A program made the translations under genes and the position numbers. Below are positions 1-6,720 of a stretch of DNA of 8,644 nt, piece after piece. The stretch spans positions 1 through 8,644 of the forward strand of contig JAISIS010000061.1 in the NCBI GenBank assembly GCA_031261905.1. Direction: 5' to 3'. The notes under the pieces were generated by a model. It was not told where the DNA came from and searched no databases. It saw nothing but the letters and a program-made list of their open reading frames with translations. Source of the stretch: Burkholderiaceae bacterium. Lineage in GTDB: Bacteria; Pseudomonadota; Gammaproteobacteria; Burkholderiales; Burkholderiaceae_D. Positions within the stretch are counted from its first letter, which is position 1. Every line of letters starts with the position of its first letter.

Positions 1-1
1 T

Positions 2-682
2 GCCGCGACCTATTCCGATAGCGATGAGGGGCTGAATGGTGGTGACCTGGGCTGGCGCACAACTGACCGCCTTCCTTCACTTTTTGTTGATGCGACTGCT
101 AATCTGAAACCTGGAGAAACCACTGGCATCCTGAAAAGCGCCAACGGATTCCACATCCTGAAAGTGCTTGAACGCCGCGAAAGCAAACCACCGGCTTCGG
201 AACGCGCAGAGACACCTATCCGTTCAATGCCTGTCCAGCAAATCCACGCCCGCCATATACTGATCAAGGTTAACCAGTTGGTATCGGCGGATGAAGCCAA
301 ACGCAAACTGAATGAACTCAAGGAGCGCCTGCTAAACAAGGCGGCTACCTTCGAAGAACTGGCGCGGATGTATTCCAATGACGGCTCCGCCAGCAAGGGA
401 GGTGATCTTGGCTGGATTTATCCAGGTGACACCGTGCCGGAATTCGAAAAGGCTCTGGTCTCATTGCAGCCTGGAGAAATCAGCGATCCTGTTGAAACCC
501 AATATGGCTTTCATCTGATCCAGGTCATTGAACGCAAGACCGAAGACGCCTCCATGGAAAGGAAGCGGGTAGCCGCCAAACAGGCATTGCGCCAGCGCAA
601 AACTGATGAAGCGACTGAAGACTGGCTGCGGCAGCTTCGTGACCGTGCATACGTGGAATATCGTTTCGAGGAGGAGCAATAA
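2..682 (+). CDS. surA: Periplasmic chaperone / peptidyl-prolyl isomerase SurA, 3' part
   Basis: The 5' end lies outside the window; the frame is open from base 2 and gives 226 residues. The visible protein holds the second half of one parvulin (PpiC) domain (about residues 1-57) with GGDLGW at 13-18. A linker follows, then a complete second parvulin domain (about 81-178) that starts with the HARHIL motif, has a second GGDLGW and ends with YGFHLIQV. A charged C-terminal helix closes it, as in Escherichia coli SurA. In the known family, SurA escorts unfolded outer-membrane proteins such as porins and LptD across the periplasm. The signal peptide and N-terminal chaperone domain would be upstream of the window. 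The GTG at 164 is not a real start, because the frame continues upstream through domain 1. The stop shares one base with the pdxA start (TAATG), so the two genes are translationally coupled. Confidence 0.95.
   Translation, partial: AATYSDSDEGLNGGDLGWRTTDRLPSLFVDATANLKPGETTGILKSANGFHILKVLERRESKPPASERAETPIRSMPVQQIHARHILIKVNQLVSADEAKRKLNELKERLLNKAATFEELARMYSNDGSASKGGDLGWIYPGDTVPEFEKALVSLQPGEISDPVETQYGFHLIQVIERKTEDASMERKRVAAKQALRQRKTDEATEDWLRQLRDRAYVEYRFEEEQ
668..676 (+). promoter_or_regulatory. Strong Shine-Dalgarno of pdxA inside surA
   Basis: GAGGAGGAG ends five bases before the ATG at 682 and lies within the last codons of surA. It fixes the pdxA start and supports translation re-initiation after the surA stop. 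Confidence 0.75.
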
Positions 683-1767
683 TGCACGCTGCCTGCCAGA
701 TTGCATCGCCACCACTCGTTGCCGTCACCACAGGAGAACCTGCCGGCATCGGCCCGGAAATCGCACTACGTGCATCCTGGGCATTGCGGCATAAAACACG
801 CATTGTATTGATTGGCGACTGGCGACAACTGGAAAACCTGGCGCTTGCCATTAACCCTGATATCCGCCTGAGCCGCCTCAAAACCACAATGCTTGCCGAC
901 ATCCGCGCACAGTGCGGCACTTCCTTCCTTCCTGTGCTGCACTGCCCTCTTTCACAACCCGTAAGCCCCGGTCATCCTGACCCGTACAACGCCAAAGCCA
1001 TCCTGAACGGACTGGATATAGCCATACAGGGTGCGATGGACCATCATGTTGACGCTATTGCCACCGCACCTGTTCAGAAAAGCAGCATCAATGCTGCAGG
1101 AATCGCCTTTACCGGCCATACGGAATACCTGGCCGAAAAAACGCAAACGGATCAGGTTGTCATGCTCCTGGCGGGACTCACAGCATCCGCTGCAAACGGG
1201 CAACCACGACCTTTGCGGGTTGCACTGGCGACAACCCATCTTCCACTCAGTACCGTGCCTGCCGCCATAAGCCATACATCCCTGCTGCAAACCCTCCATA
1301 TCCTGCATCAGGCGCTCCGAAAGCGCTTCGGTATTGCCGAGCCGCGTATTATGGTGAGCGGGCTGAACCCTCACGCAGGTGAAAACGGCTATCTGGGTAC
1401 AGAAGAAGCCGATACCATTCTCCCGGCGATCCAGACCGCGCAACAACAGGGCATCAACGCGACTGGTCCCTTCCCGGCAGATACGCTTTTCCTGCCTCAC
1501 CATCTGGAACAGGCTGACTGCTTTCTTGTGATGTATCACGACCAGGGGCTTCCCGTCCTGAAATACGCGACATTCGGACAAGGCGTCAACATTACCCTGG
1601 GTCTGCCGCTCATACGCACCTCGGTAGATCACGGTACCGCGCTGGATATTGCCATTCAGGGAACCGGCCTCGCAGACGCTGGAAGCATGACCGAAGCCAT
1701 CCGCATAGCCGCCGAGATGGCCGCCCGGCAGCAACTTGTCGCCACATCGACTCTCCAGGGGCCATGA
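682..1767 (+). CDS. pdxA: 4-hydroxythreonine-4-phosphate dehydrogenase PdxA
   Basis: PdxA is the NAD-dependent enzyme that oxidises 4-phosphohydroxy-L-threonine. The product decarboxylates to 3-amino-2-oxopropyl phosphate, the substrate of PdxJ in DXP-dependent pyridoxal phosphate synthesis; it acts in the cytosol. The 361-residue protein begins with the family motif [11 protein letters not shown] (16-26) and has the substrate-binding GHTEYL (145-150). The three divalent-metal histidines are visible at H186 (ATTHLPLS), H231 (NPHAGENG) and H286 (MYHDQG). They fit E. coli H166, H211 and H266 with a constant offset of 20, caused by a longer N-terminal region. GVNITLGLP and RTSVDHGTA near 301-319 complete the active site. 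The gene overlaps surA by one base and rsmA by four, so it is a middle gene of the operon. A 275-residue antisense frame exists under it but shows no recognisable motif. Confidence 0.97.
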   Translation: MHAACQIASPPLVAVTTGEPAGIGPEIALRASWALRHKTRIVLIGDWRQLENLALAINPDIRLSRLKTTMLADIRAQCGTSFLPVLHCPLSQPVSPGHPDPYNAKAILNGLDIAIQGAMDHHVDAIATAPVQKSSINAAGIAFTGHTEYLAEKTQTDQVVMLLAGLTASAANGQPRPLRVALATTHLPLSTVPAAISHTSLLQTLHILHQALRKRFGIAEPRIMVSGLNPHAGENGYLGTEEADTILPAIQTAQQQGINATGPFPADTLFLPHHLEQADCFLVMYHDQGLPVLKYATFGQGVNITLGLPLIRTSVDHGTALDIAIQGTGLADAGSMTEAIRIAAEMAARQQLVATSTLQGP

Positions 1768-2528
1768 AACACACGCCACGAAAACGCTTTGGACAAAACT
1801 TCCTGAAAGATTCCACTGTTCTGGAAGCCATCCTTACTGCAATCGCGCCCCGGGCAAACGATTTTATTATTGAAATCGGCCCCGGCCTGGGCGCGCTGAC
1901 ACGCCTTTTGCTTCGCGCCCTGCCCCAACTTCATGTCATTGAACTGGATCGCGACCTGGTTGCCCGCTTAAGGCAAACCTGGCCGACCGACAACCTTATC
2001 ATCCATCAGGGAGATGCCCTCCGGTTTGATTTCAGCCGTATTGCCGATGACCGAAAAATACGCGTTGTCGGCAATCTGCCATATAACATTTCCACGCCTC
2101 TGCTATTTCATCTGGCTTCCTTCATCCGGCATATTGAAGACCAGCACTTCATGCTGCAAAAAGAAGTCGTGGAACGCATGATCGCCGCGCCCGGCAGCAA
2201 GACCTATGGCCGTCTTTCCGTGATGCTGCAATGGCAATACCACATGGACATGCTGTTTACCGTACCGCCTGACGCCTTTACCCCACAACCTAAAGTAAAT
2301 TCCGCCATCGTGCGCATGATCCCCCGCAAACATCCTGCGGCATGTGATGCCGGGAAACTGGAAAAAACAGTCGCCCAGGCTTTTTCCCAGCGCCGGAAAA
2401 TCCTTCGCAACACCCTGGCCCCTCTCTTTGGCGAACAGGAACTGATTGACATCGGCATTGATCCGGCCAAGCGTCCGGAAGACATTACGCCAGAACAATT
2501 CATTTCTCTGGCAAATCTCCTGCCATGA
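1764..2528 (+). CDS. rsmA: 16S rRNA (adenine1518-N6/adenine1519-N6)-dimethyltransferase RsmA
   Basis: RsmA (KsgA) uses S-adenosylmethionine to dimethylate two adjacent adenines in helix 45 of 16S rRNA, a late checkpoint in 30S assembly. Its 254 residues show the N-terminal RKRFGQNFL (6-14), the SAM-binding [10 protein letters not shown] (37-46) with acidic ELDRD (60-64), and the catalytic GNLPYNIS (103-110). [11 protein letters not shown] (129-139), YGRLSVMLQ (148-156) and [14 protein letters not shown] (168-181) follow, then the C-terminal [12 protein letters not shown] (207-218). This is a full-length family member. The start codon overlaps the pdxA stop as ATGA. In E. coli the order surA-pdxA-ksgA continues with apaG and apaH; here a convergent LysR-type gene follows instead. 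The last 29 bases overlap that gene, and no terminator hairpin is evident after the stop. Confidence 0.97.
   Translation: MKHTPRKRFGQNFLKDSTVLEAILTAIAPRANDFIIEIGPGLGALTRLLLRALPQLHVIELDRDLVARLRQTWPTDNLIIHQGDALRFDFSRIADDRKIRVVGNLPYNISTPLLFHLASFIRHIEDQHFMLQKEVVERMIAAPGSKTYGRLSVMLQWQYHMDMLFTVPPDAFTPQPKVNSAIVRMIPRKHPAACDAGKLEKTVAQAFSQRRKILRNTLAPLFGEQELIDIGIDPAKRPEDITPEQFISLANLLP
2500..2528. other. 29-base convergent overlap of rsmA and nhaR 3' ends
   Basis: The rsmA stop (TGA, 2526-2528, plus) lies inside nhaR, and the nhaR stop (TGA, 2500-2502, minus) lies inside rsmA. There is no intergenic room for a conventional terminator, so the two transcripts should be complementary over at least this stretch. 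Confidence 0.9.
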
Positions 2529-3450
2529 CTATCTTTTCGAAAACATCGCTGAAAATACCGGCATGTGGAACTGAAAGAATAGCTTCAACCGCAGGATGAC
2601 GGATCTTCATTTCAGCTGAAACCGCATAATAGTACTCTCTGACATCCGTCAGTTCCCCCACTGGCGCCGCGTGGAAACGCTCGCGTATATCCGCTTCAAG
2701 CGGCATGGGCGCGGGAAACATCCCCAGGCCGTTTCGCCCAAAAGTCATAAGCAGCGCGTGATCTTCAAATTCCCCCACAATATTAGGGCGTAGCCCATTG
2801 CGTTCAAACCACTGGTCCAGGCGGGCACGCAGAATATTGTTCCGCGTCGGCAACAGTACAGGCGCACCCTGAAGGCAACCCGGAAATCGGGATTTATATT
2901 GCGTCACCAGCGCTTGCGCGCCAAACAGGCCGATTTTGCAATCTCCCAGTTCATGACTGAACACACGCAGGCTGGTCCCGGGCGCAACAGGTCTGTCTGT
3001 CAGTACCACATCCAGCCGATGCAGCGCCAGATCCGCCAGCAAGGCCTCGAATTCACCGTCATAACACTCTATCCTCAAACGCTGCGGCATCAAAAGTGCC
3101 GTTTCCAGCAGGCGATAAGCAATCAGCTTGGGCAGGGAATCAGAAATGCCAACCGTCAACCGCATACTGCGCCCGATATCCTCCTCGGCCAACGCTTCTT
3201 CAAGCTGTTCGCCAAGCATAAAAATCTGGTCGGCATATCCCAGCGCCAGTCGTCCTGCTTCCGTCAGAACAATGCGCCTCCCCTGAGGCGCAAACAGGGT
3301 CTTGCCCACCGCCTTTTCCAGTTGTGCCAACTGCATACTGATAGTTTGTACAGCAACATCCAGTCGCCTGGCAGCCCTGGTGATACCTCCTTCCTTGGCA
3401 ACGACCCAGAAATAATACAGATGGCGAAAATTGAGGGTTGGATTACTCAT
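2500..3450 (-). CDS. nhaR: LysR-family transcriptional activator, NhaR type
   Basis: This is a 316-residue LysR-type regulator. The N-terminal winged helix-turn-helix begins with NFRHLYYFWVVAKEGG (7-22), very like the E. coli NhaR opening NHLYYFWHVYKEGS, and continues through TRAARRLDVAVQTISMQLAQLE (24-45). The effector domain keeps NhaR-like segments: a DxxLTDRP-like stretch near 147-153, LLPTRNNILRARLDQWF (199-215), GEFEDHALLMTFG (226-238) and IRHPAVEAI (283-291). In E. coli, NhaR activates the Na+/H+ antiporter gene nhaA in response to sodium, with alkaline pH enhancing the effect, and also acts on other genes. The C-terminus is about 15 residues longer than my memory of E. coli NhaR, and this tail runs into the 3' end of rsmA. 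The start is the first ATG, directly before the conserved helix; no clear Shine-Dalgarno precedes it. NhaR-type identity is well supported, but its targets here are unknown. Confidence 0.85.
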   Translation of the reverse strand: MSNPTLNFRHLYYFWVVAKEGGITRAARRLDVAVQTISMQLAQLEKAVGKTLFAPQGRRIVLTEAGRLALGYADQIFMLGEQLEEALAEEDIGRSMRLTVGISDSLPKLIAYRLLETALLMPQRLRIECYDGEFEALLADLALHRLDVVLTDRPVAPGTSLRVFSHELGDCKIGLFGAQALVTQYKSRFPGCLQGAPVLLPTRNNILRARLDQWFERNGLRPNIVGEFEDHALLMTFGRNGLGMFPAPMPLEADIRERFHAAPVGELTDVREYYYAVSAEMKIRHPAVEAILSVPHAGIFSDVFEKIVMAGDLPEK

Positions 3451-3463
3451 TGTTCGATTTTTT

Positions 3464-3488
3464 AGAAGTAATACTACTATTATCTTCT
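3464..3488. repeat. Imperfect inverted repeat, candidate operator nearer nhaR
   Basis: AGAAGTAATA (3464-3473) is mirrored by TATTATCTTCT (3478-3488) with a single extra T in the right arm and a 4-base centre. Its inner part TAATA-CTAC-TATTA is a perfect dyad of 5-base arms. It begins 14 bases upstream of the nhaR start codon. Confidence 0.5.
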
Positions 3489-3494
3489 CTTTTT

Positions 3495-3514
3495 TAATGA
3501 ATAGCTATTCATTA
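3495..3514. repeat. Perfect 20-base palindrome, candidate operator
   Basis: TAATGAATAG is followed at once by its exact reverse complement CTATTCATTA. The right edge overlaps the first two bases of the candidate hpf -10 box TACAAT (3513-3518), a position suited to repression or regulated activation. An uninterrupted dyad of this length by chance is unlikely, although the AT-rich context helps. The spacing is even (T-N12-A), so it is not a textbook T-N11-A LysR box. Confidence 0.6.
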
Positions 3515-3551
3515 CAATAAATACATTGCTATTGCCGTTGCGGGAGGAAAC

Positions 3552-3908
3552 ATGACACCCACCATCATCGCCAAAGGCGTAAAGGCCAGTGAATCGTTAA
3601 GAAACTATATTACGGCACGGCTGGATACTGTACTGACGCGCGGCCAAAAAAATGTGCAGGACATCACCATCCGCCTGACTGACACAAATGGCCCGCGTGG
3701 AGGCATTGACAAACGTTGCCAGATCCAGGTGAAGCTTCCCGGCATGTCGCCCATCGTGGTTACCGGCTTGGCGGCAGACATTACAAGCGCCATTGACATG
3801 GCCGCTCAACGGGTCTCCAAAGCGGTCAGCCGGGTACTCTCCAGGGCCAAATCCATCCCGCATGTCAGCATGCCGCTCTATATAAAGAAATCTTTCCTGG
3901 CAACCTGA
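3552..3908 (+). CDS. hpf: Short ribosome hibernation promoting factor (HPF/RaiA family)
   Basis: The 118-residue protein matches the short HPF/RaiA/YfiA family, which binds the 30S subunit at the mRNA/tRNA channel and stalls or dimerises ribosomes in stress or stationary phase. It has the expected single beta-alpha-beta-beta-beta-alpha domain: an opening strand and helix (about 3-30), then strands through DITIRLTDTNGPRGGIDKRCQIQVKLPG (37-64) and the basic second helix (79-100). There is no long-form C-terminal dimerisation domain, so it acts as a short type. A purine-rich GGGAGG (3542-3547) precedes the ATG by four bases. It lies 101 bases from the divergent nhaR and 11 bases before the DUF475 gene, probably in one transcript with it. 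In many proteobacteria the hpf gene follows rpoN; here it does not. The exact hpf versus raiA subtype is not settled. Confidence 0.85.
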   Translation: MTPTIIAKGVKASESLRNYITARLDTVLTRGQKNVQDITIRLTDTNGPRGGIDKRCQIQVKLPGMSPIVVTGLAADITSAIDMAAQRVSKAVSRVLSRAKSIPHVSMPLYIKKSFLAT

Positions 3909-3919
3909 AAGCCAGCCCC

Positions 3920-4942
3920 ATGAAAACGATCATTTCGCACTTCTGGGGCTCTTTTACTGTTTGCATTGTTGCTGTCATTGCCGCTTTTTTCCTGGGCGGC
4001 ATCGGCGCGGTTTTTACCGTCTGTTTCCTGACAGCCCTTGAGGTCGCTTTATCGTTTGACAATGCCGTTGTCAACGCTGGCGTTCTGGAGCACTGGGACG
4101 ATCCCTGGCGGCAACGCTTTTTGTTGTGGGGTATTCTGGTTGCCGTTTTCCTCATGCGGCTGATTTTTCCCCTCCTGATCGTCAGCCTGGTTGGTAACAT
4201 CGCGCCAACCCATGCCATTGACCTGGCCATTTACTGGCCTGATGAATATGCCCGCATCATGGCATCTGCCCACCACCAGATCGCCGCATTCGGTGGCGCT
4301 TTCCTGTTGATGGTGTGTTTCAGCTTTTTCGTCGCCAGACACAAAACCGAACACTGGCTCTTTTATATTGAAAAACCCCTGACCAAACTGGGCCAGATGG
4401 AAGCCATTGAAGCCGCCATTGCGCTGCTGGTCATCATCATGGTTTCCTACATCCTGCCACAGGTTCATCGCAACGAATTCATCCTTGCCGGTATGTGGGG
4501 CGTCATCACCTTCATCCTGACAAAAGGCATGGCATCGCTGCTCAATCCCGGAAATCCGGAAACGGCCCAGCATATCGTCAGGCAGGGTGTTGGCGGCTTC
4601 CTGTATCTGGAGTTGATTGACGCCAGTTTTTCATTTGACGGCGTGCTGGGCGCTTTCGCGCTCACCAACAATCTTTTCATTATCGCGCTGGGCCTGGGCG
4701 CAGGCGCTATGTTTGTACGAAGTTTTACGATTTTGCTGGTACACAAGGGCACTCTGGGGCAATACCGTTATCTGGAGCACGGCGCCTTCTGGGCCATCGG
4801 CGCACTGGCGCTGCTGATGCTGTTCGGAGTCAATGCCCATATTCCGGAAGCTGTTACCGGTCTCCTGGGCGCCTTCCTGATTATTGCCTCGTTGTTCAGT
4901 TCAATCCTGGCCAACCGGCGGGAACGTACCAGAAAGCACTGA
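3920..4942 (+). CDS. DUF475 multipass membrane protein, TerC-like
   Basis: This 340-residue inner-membrane protein has about eight to nine hydrophobic segments, at roughly 11-33, 67-93, 121-140, 163-181, 187-206, 250-275, 287-304 and 311-331. It matches my memory of the DUF475 family, related to TerC. Two similar acidic membrane motifs are visible: EVALSFDN (41-48) and ELIDASFSFD (231-240). They resemble the ExxLSxDN signature of TerC/Alx proteins, suggesting an inverted internal duplication with acidic residues lining a metal or ion site. TerC/Alx relatives are linked to manganese export, metal supply to secreted enzymes and tellurite resistance; any such role here is inference. The start is only 11 bases after the hpf stop, and no strong Shine-Dalgarno is seen, which suggests coupled translation. 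It ends in a basic cytoplasmic tail (RRERTRKH). Confidence 0.8.
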   Translation: MKTIISHFWGSFTVCIVAVIAAFFLGGIGAVFTVCFLTALEVALSFDNAVVNAGVLEHWDDPWRQRFLLWGILVAVFLMRLIFPLLIVSLVGNIAPTHAIDLAIYWPDEYARIMASAHHQIAAFGGAFLLMVCFSFFVARHKTEHWLFYIEKPLTKLGQMEAIEAAIALLVIIMVSYILPQVHRNEFILAGMWGVITFILTKGMASLLNPGNPETAQHIVRQGVGGFLYLELIDASFSFDGVLGAFALTNNLFIIALGLGAGAMFVRSFTILLVHKGTLGQYRYLEHGAFWAIGALALLMLFGVNAHIPEAVTGLLGAFLIIASLFSSILANRRERTRKH

Positions 4943-4966
4943 CGCCTGCTTGTTGCGGCGCGTCAG
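4939..4966. terminator. Inverted repeat at convergent gene ends, possible bidirectional terminator
   Basis: CTGACGC (4939-4945) pairs with GCGTCAG (4960-4966) across a 14-base loop. The DUF475 stop (4940-4942) sits in the left arm and the PiT stop (4963-4965, minus) in the right arm. The U-tract is weak on both strands (TGCTTTCT on the minus side, none on the plus side), so efficient intrinsic termination is uncertain; the hairpin may instead protect 3' ends. Confidence 0.5.
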
Positions 4967-5970
4967 AAAATCCGCGTGCCGCACCACCAGGCTACGGCTG
5001 CAATAAAGGCCGATGCCGGAATAGTGAGAATCCATGCCCAGACAATATTGCCGGCTACGCCCCAGCGCACCGCCGACATTTTCCTGGATGAACCGACACC
5101 CACAATCGCGCCGGTAATGGTGTGGGTGGTAGAAACCGGAACACCCAGCGCCGTGGCAAGAAAAAGCGTCATCGCACCACCGGTTTCCGCGCAAAAACCA
5201 CCGACCGGCTTTAATTTCGTAATTTTCTGTCCCATGGTTTTGACGATGCGCCAGCCCCCGAAAAGAGTGCCTGTACTGATGGCGGCATAACAGCTTATCT
5301 CAACCCATAACGGCAACTTGCCGTCCGCAGGCATGGTTCCTGCGGCTATCAGCAGCATCCAGATAATACCCATCGTTTTCTGCGCGTCATTACCGCCATG
5401 CCCCAGGCTATACAGCGAAGCGGAAACCAGTTGCAGACGCCGAAACCAGCGGTCCACCGTACGCGCCTGGGAATTAACAAAGATCCAGGAAACCAGAAGC
5501 ATCATGAGCGATCCCAGCAAAAACCCGAGAAAAGGCGAAATAACAATAAACGCAATCGTCTTGAAGAGACCGGAAGTCACCAGCGACCCGGCGCCTGCCT
5601 TGGCGATGGCCGCTCCCACAAGTCCGCCAATCAGTGCGTGGGATGAAGAGGAAGGAATACCGTAATACCAGGTAATAACATTCCATGCTATGGCGCCAAC
5701 CAGTGCGCCAAACACCACATAATGATCGATTACCGCCGGGTTGACGGTTCCTTTCCCTACCGTAGCCGCCACATGCACATCAAATACAAAAATGGCGACA
5801 CAGTTTGACAGCGCCGCCAGGGCAACTGCCGTATGTGGCTTGAGAACGCCGGTTGAAACAACTGTTGCGATAGCGTTGGCCGCGTCATGAAACCCGTTCA
5901 TGAAATCGAAAACCAGCGCCAGGGCAATCAGAAAAACCAGAATATAAATGCTGATGTGATAAGTTGGCAT
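4963..5970 (-). CDS. pit: PiT-family low-affinity inorganic phosphate transporter
   Basis: The 335-residue membrane protein carries both PiT signature repeats. The first is DFMNGFHDAANAIATVVST (22-40). The second comprises HGGNDAQKTMGI (191-202) and GVPVSTTHTITGAIVG (277-292). The pore-lining YGIPSSSSHALIGG (103-116) lies in the first half. About ten hydrophobic segments alternate with short loops, and a basic loop (about 167-180) separates the halves. In the known family, PiT proteins import phosphate or metal-phosphate complexes using the proton gradient. The length is typical of the compact PiT type paired with DUF47, shorter than E. coli PitA (about 499). The ATG at 5970 is the only sensible start, since a TGA lies in frame four codons upstream, but no Shine-Dalgarno precedes it. 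It follows the DUF47 gene by 76 bases on the same strand. Confidence 0.95.
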   Translation of the reverse strand: MPTYHISIYILVFLIALALVFDFMNGFHDAANAIATVVSTGVLKPHTAVALAALSNCVAIFVFDVHVAATVGKGTVNPAVIDHYVVFGALVGAIAWNVITWYYGIPSSSSHALIGGLVGAAIAKAGAGSLVTSGLFKTIAFIVISPFLGFLLGSLMMLLVSWIFVNSQARTVDRWFRRLQLVSASLYSLGHGGNDAQKTMGIIWMLLIAAGTMPADGKLPLWVEISCYAAISTGTLFGGWRIVKTMGQKITKLKPVGGFCAETGGAMTLFLATALGVPVSTTHTITGAIVGVGSSRKMSAVRWGVAGNIVWAWILTIPASAFIAAVAWWCGTRIF

Positions 5971-6046
5971 GAAAAACCGTCAATCAGAAAAAAGAAACAA
6001 CGCGGGCGGACATACCCGGGATCATCAGGAAAACCGTTCCGGACAC
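5971..6046 (-). other. 76-base gap between DUF47 and pit
   Basis: On the minus strand this gap has a GC-rich segment containing CCCGGG and a short possible stem (CGGG with CCCG, 8-base loop), then a pyrimidine-rich run with TTTTTT before the pit start. A weak terminator or attenuator could partly uncouple pit from DUF47, but the stem is only four base pairs. No convincing promoter is seen. Confidence 0.25.
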
Positions 6047-6673
6047 TCAGGCATTCTCCACCACGATGCCTTCAATGATATTGGCGACATCCTCGCACAG
6101 GTCGGTAACATTTTCGAGGAATTCATACATTGCCTTGAGCTTGATAAGGTTCCGGACATCCGGTTCATCCCGGAACAACTTCGAGATGGCGGCATGCATC
6201 ACATGATCCGCATCGGATTCCAGCCGGTCAATCTCTTCGCACACTTCCAGTATCTGGCGTGAATGTTTCATGTCGTGCAGAAGGGAAAGCGCTTCCTGCA
6301 TCCTTTCCGTGCAGGACAGGCATAATTCCGCCAGGCGTTTGGCCTCCGGCGTGATAGTCTGGATATCATACAGCGATACCGTTTGCGCCGCGTCCTCCAT
6401 CATATCCAGTACATCATCCATCTTGGTGATCAGGCGATGGATATCCTCACGGTCAAGCGGTGTAATAAAGGTGCGATGCAACACGCCAACCGTCATGTAC
6501 GTCACCTTGTCGGCCTGCTTTTCGATACCTTCAATGGCATGAAGGCGCCTTTCCAGATTATCAAAGTGTACCATCAGCCCTACCAGTTCGCGTGCGCCTC
6601 TCACGCACAGTTCTGCATGCTGATTGAAGAGGTCAAAGAACTTCCCGTCAGTGGGCATAAAACGTCCAAACAT
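6047..6673 (-). CDS. DUF47 / PhoU-like phosphate transport accessory protein
   Basis: The 208-residue soluble, strongly helical protein matches the DUF47 (TIGR00153, PhoU-like) family, usually encoded beside PiT transporters. It opens with the typical FGRFMPTDGKFFDLFNQHA (2-20). Repeated acidic heptad-like elements follow: EGIEKQAD (48-55), the family hallmark FITPLDREDI (69-78), EEIDRLESDAD (146-156) and LENVTDLCEDVANIIEG (186-202). In PhoU relatives such ExxxD clusters bind metal ions on the helical bundle surface. The likely role is to modulate the neighbouring PiT transporter; direct evidence is limited in the family. The gene lies 47 bases after dnaB and 76 bases before pit on the same strand. 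Only a weak purine stretch (AAAGAGA) precedes its ATG. There is no signal peptide or membrane segment. Confidence 0.92.
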   Translation of the reverse strand: MFGRFMPTDGKFFDLFNQHAELCVRGARELVGLMVHFDNLERRLHAIEGIEKQADKVTYMTVGVLHRTFITPLDREDIHRLITKMDDVLDMMEDAAQTVSLYDIQTITPEAKRLAELCLSCTERMQEALSLLHDMKHSRQILEVCEEIDRLESDADHVMHAAISKLFRDEPDVRNLIKLKAMYEFLENVTDLCEDVANIIEGIVVENA

Positions 6674-6720
6674 AATTCTCTTTCGCTTTCCGTTAGTGTG
6701 ATTTAAGGCGGCGACATATT
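6674..6720 (-). other. 47-base gap between dnaB and DUF47
   Basis: No hairpin with a T-run and no clear promoter is visible here on the minus strand. Read-through from dnaB into the phosphate pair is therefore possible, though a promoter inside the dnaB 3' end cannot be excluded. Confidence 0.35.

Larger units (their letters stand above)
3451..3551. promoter_or_regulatory. AT-rich divergent promoter region between nhaR and hpf
   Basis: The 101 bases separate divergent starts and are clearly richer in A and T than the flanking genes. They contain two inverted repeats (listed separately). For hpf, TACAAT at 3513-3518 is a plausible -10 box, but the -35 position holds only a T-run (3490-3495), so activator dependence is possible. 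For nhaR several A/T-rich -10-like hexamers exist and none stands out. LysR-type genes are commonly autoregulated from such divergent regions; that is inference here. Confidence 0.6.

Noticed and set aside
164..682. A separate single-parvulin gene starting at GTG 164
   Set aside because: The same frame is open upstream to base 2 and encodes the end of another parvulin domain, so it is the tail of SurA.
952..1779. 275-residue open frame on the minus strand across pdxA
   Set aside because: It is antisense to pdxA, which has all its metal and substrate motifs. The antisense product has no recognisable domain and an irregular, Cys/Arg/His-rich composition.
2899..3465. 188-residue plus-strand open frame opposite nhaR
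   Set aside because: It mirrors a clear LysR-family gene, is rich in Gln and Arg as antisense frames often are, and has no motif.
4049..4573. 174-residue minus-strand open frame inside the DUF475 gene
   Set aside because: It lies opposite membrane-helix codons, and its Gln, Asp, His and Asn richness is the complement of hydrophobic codons.
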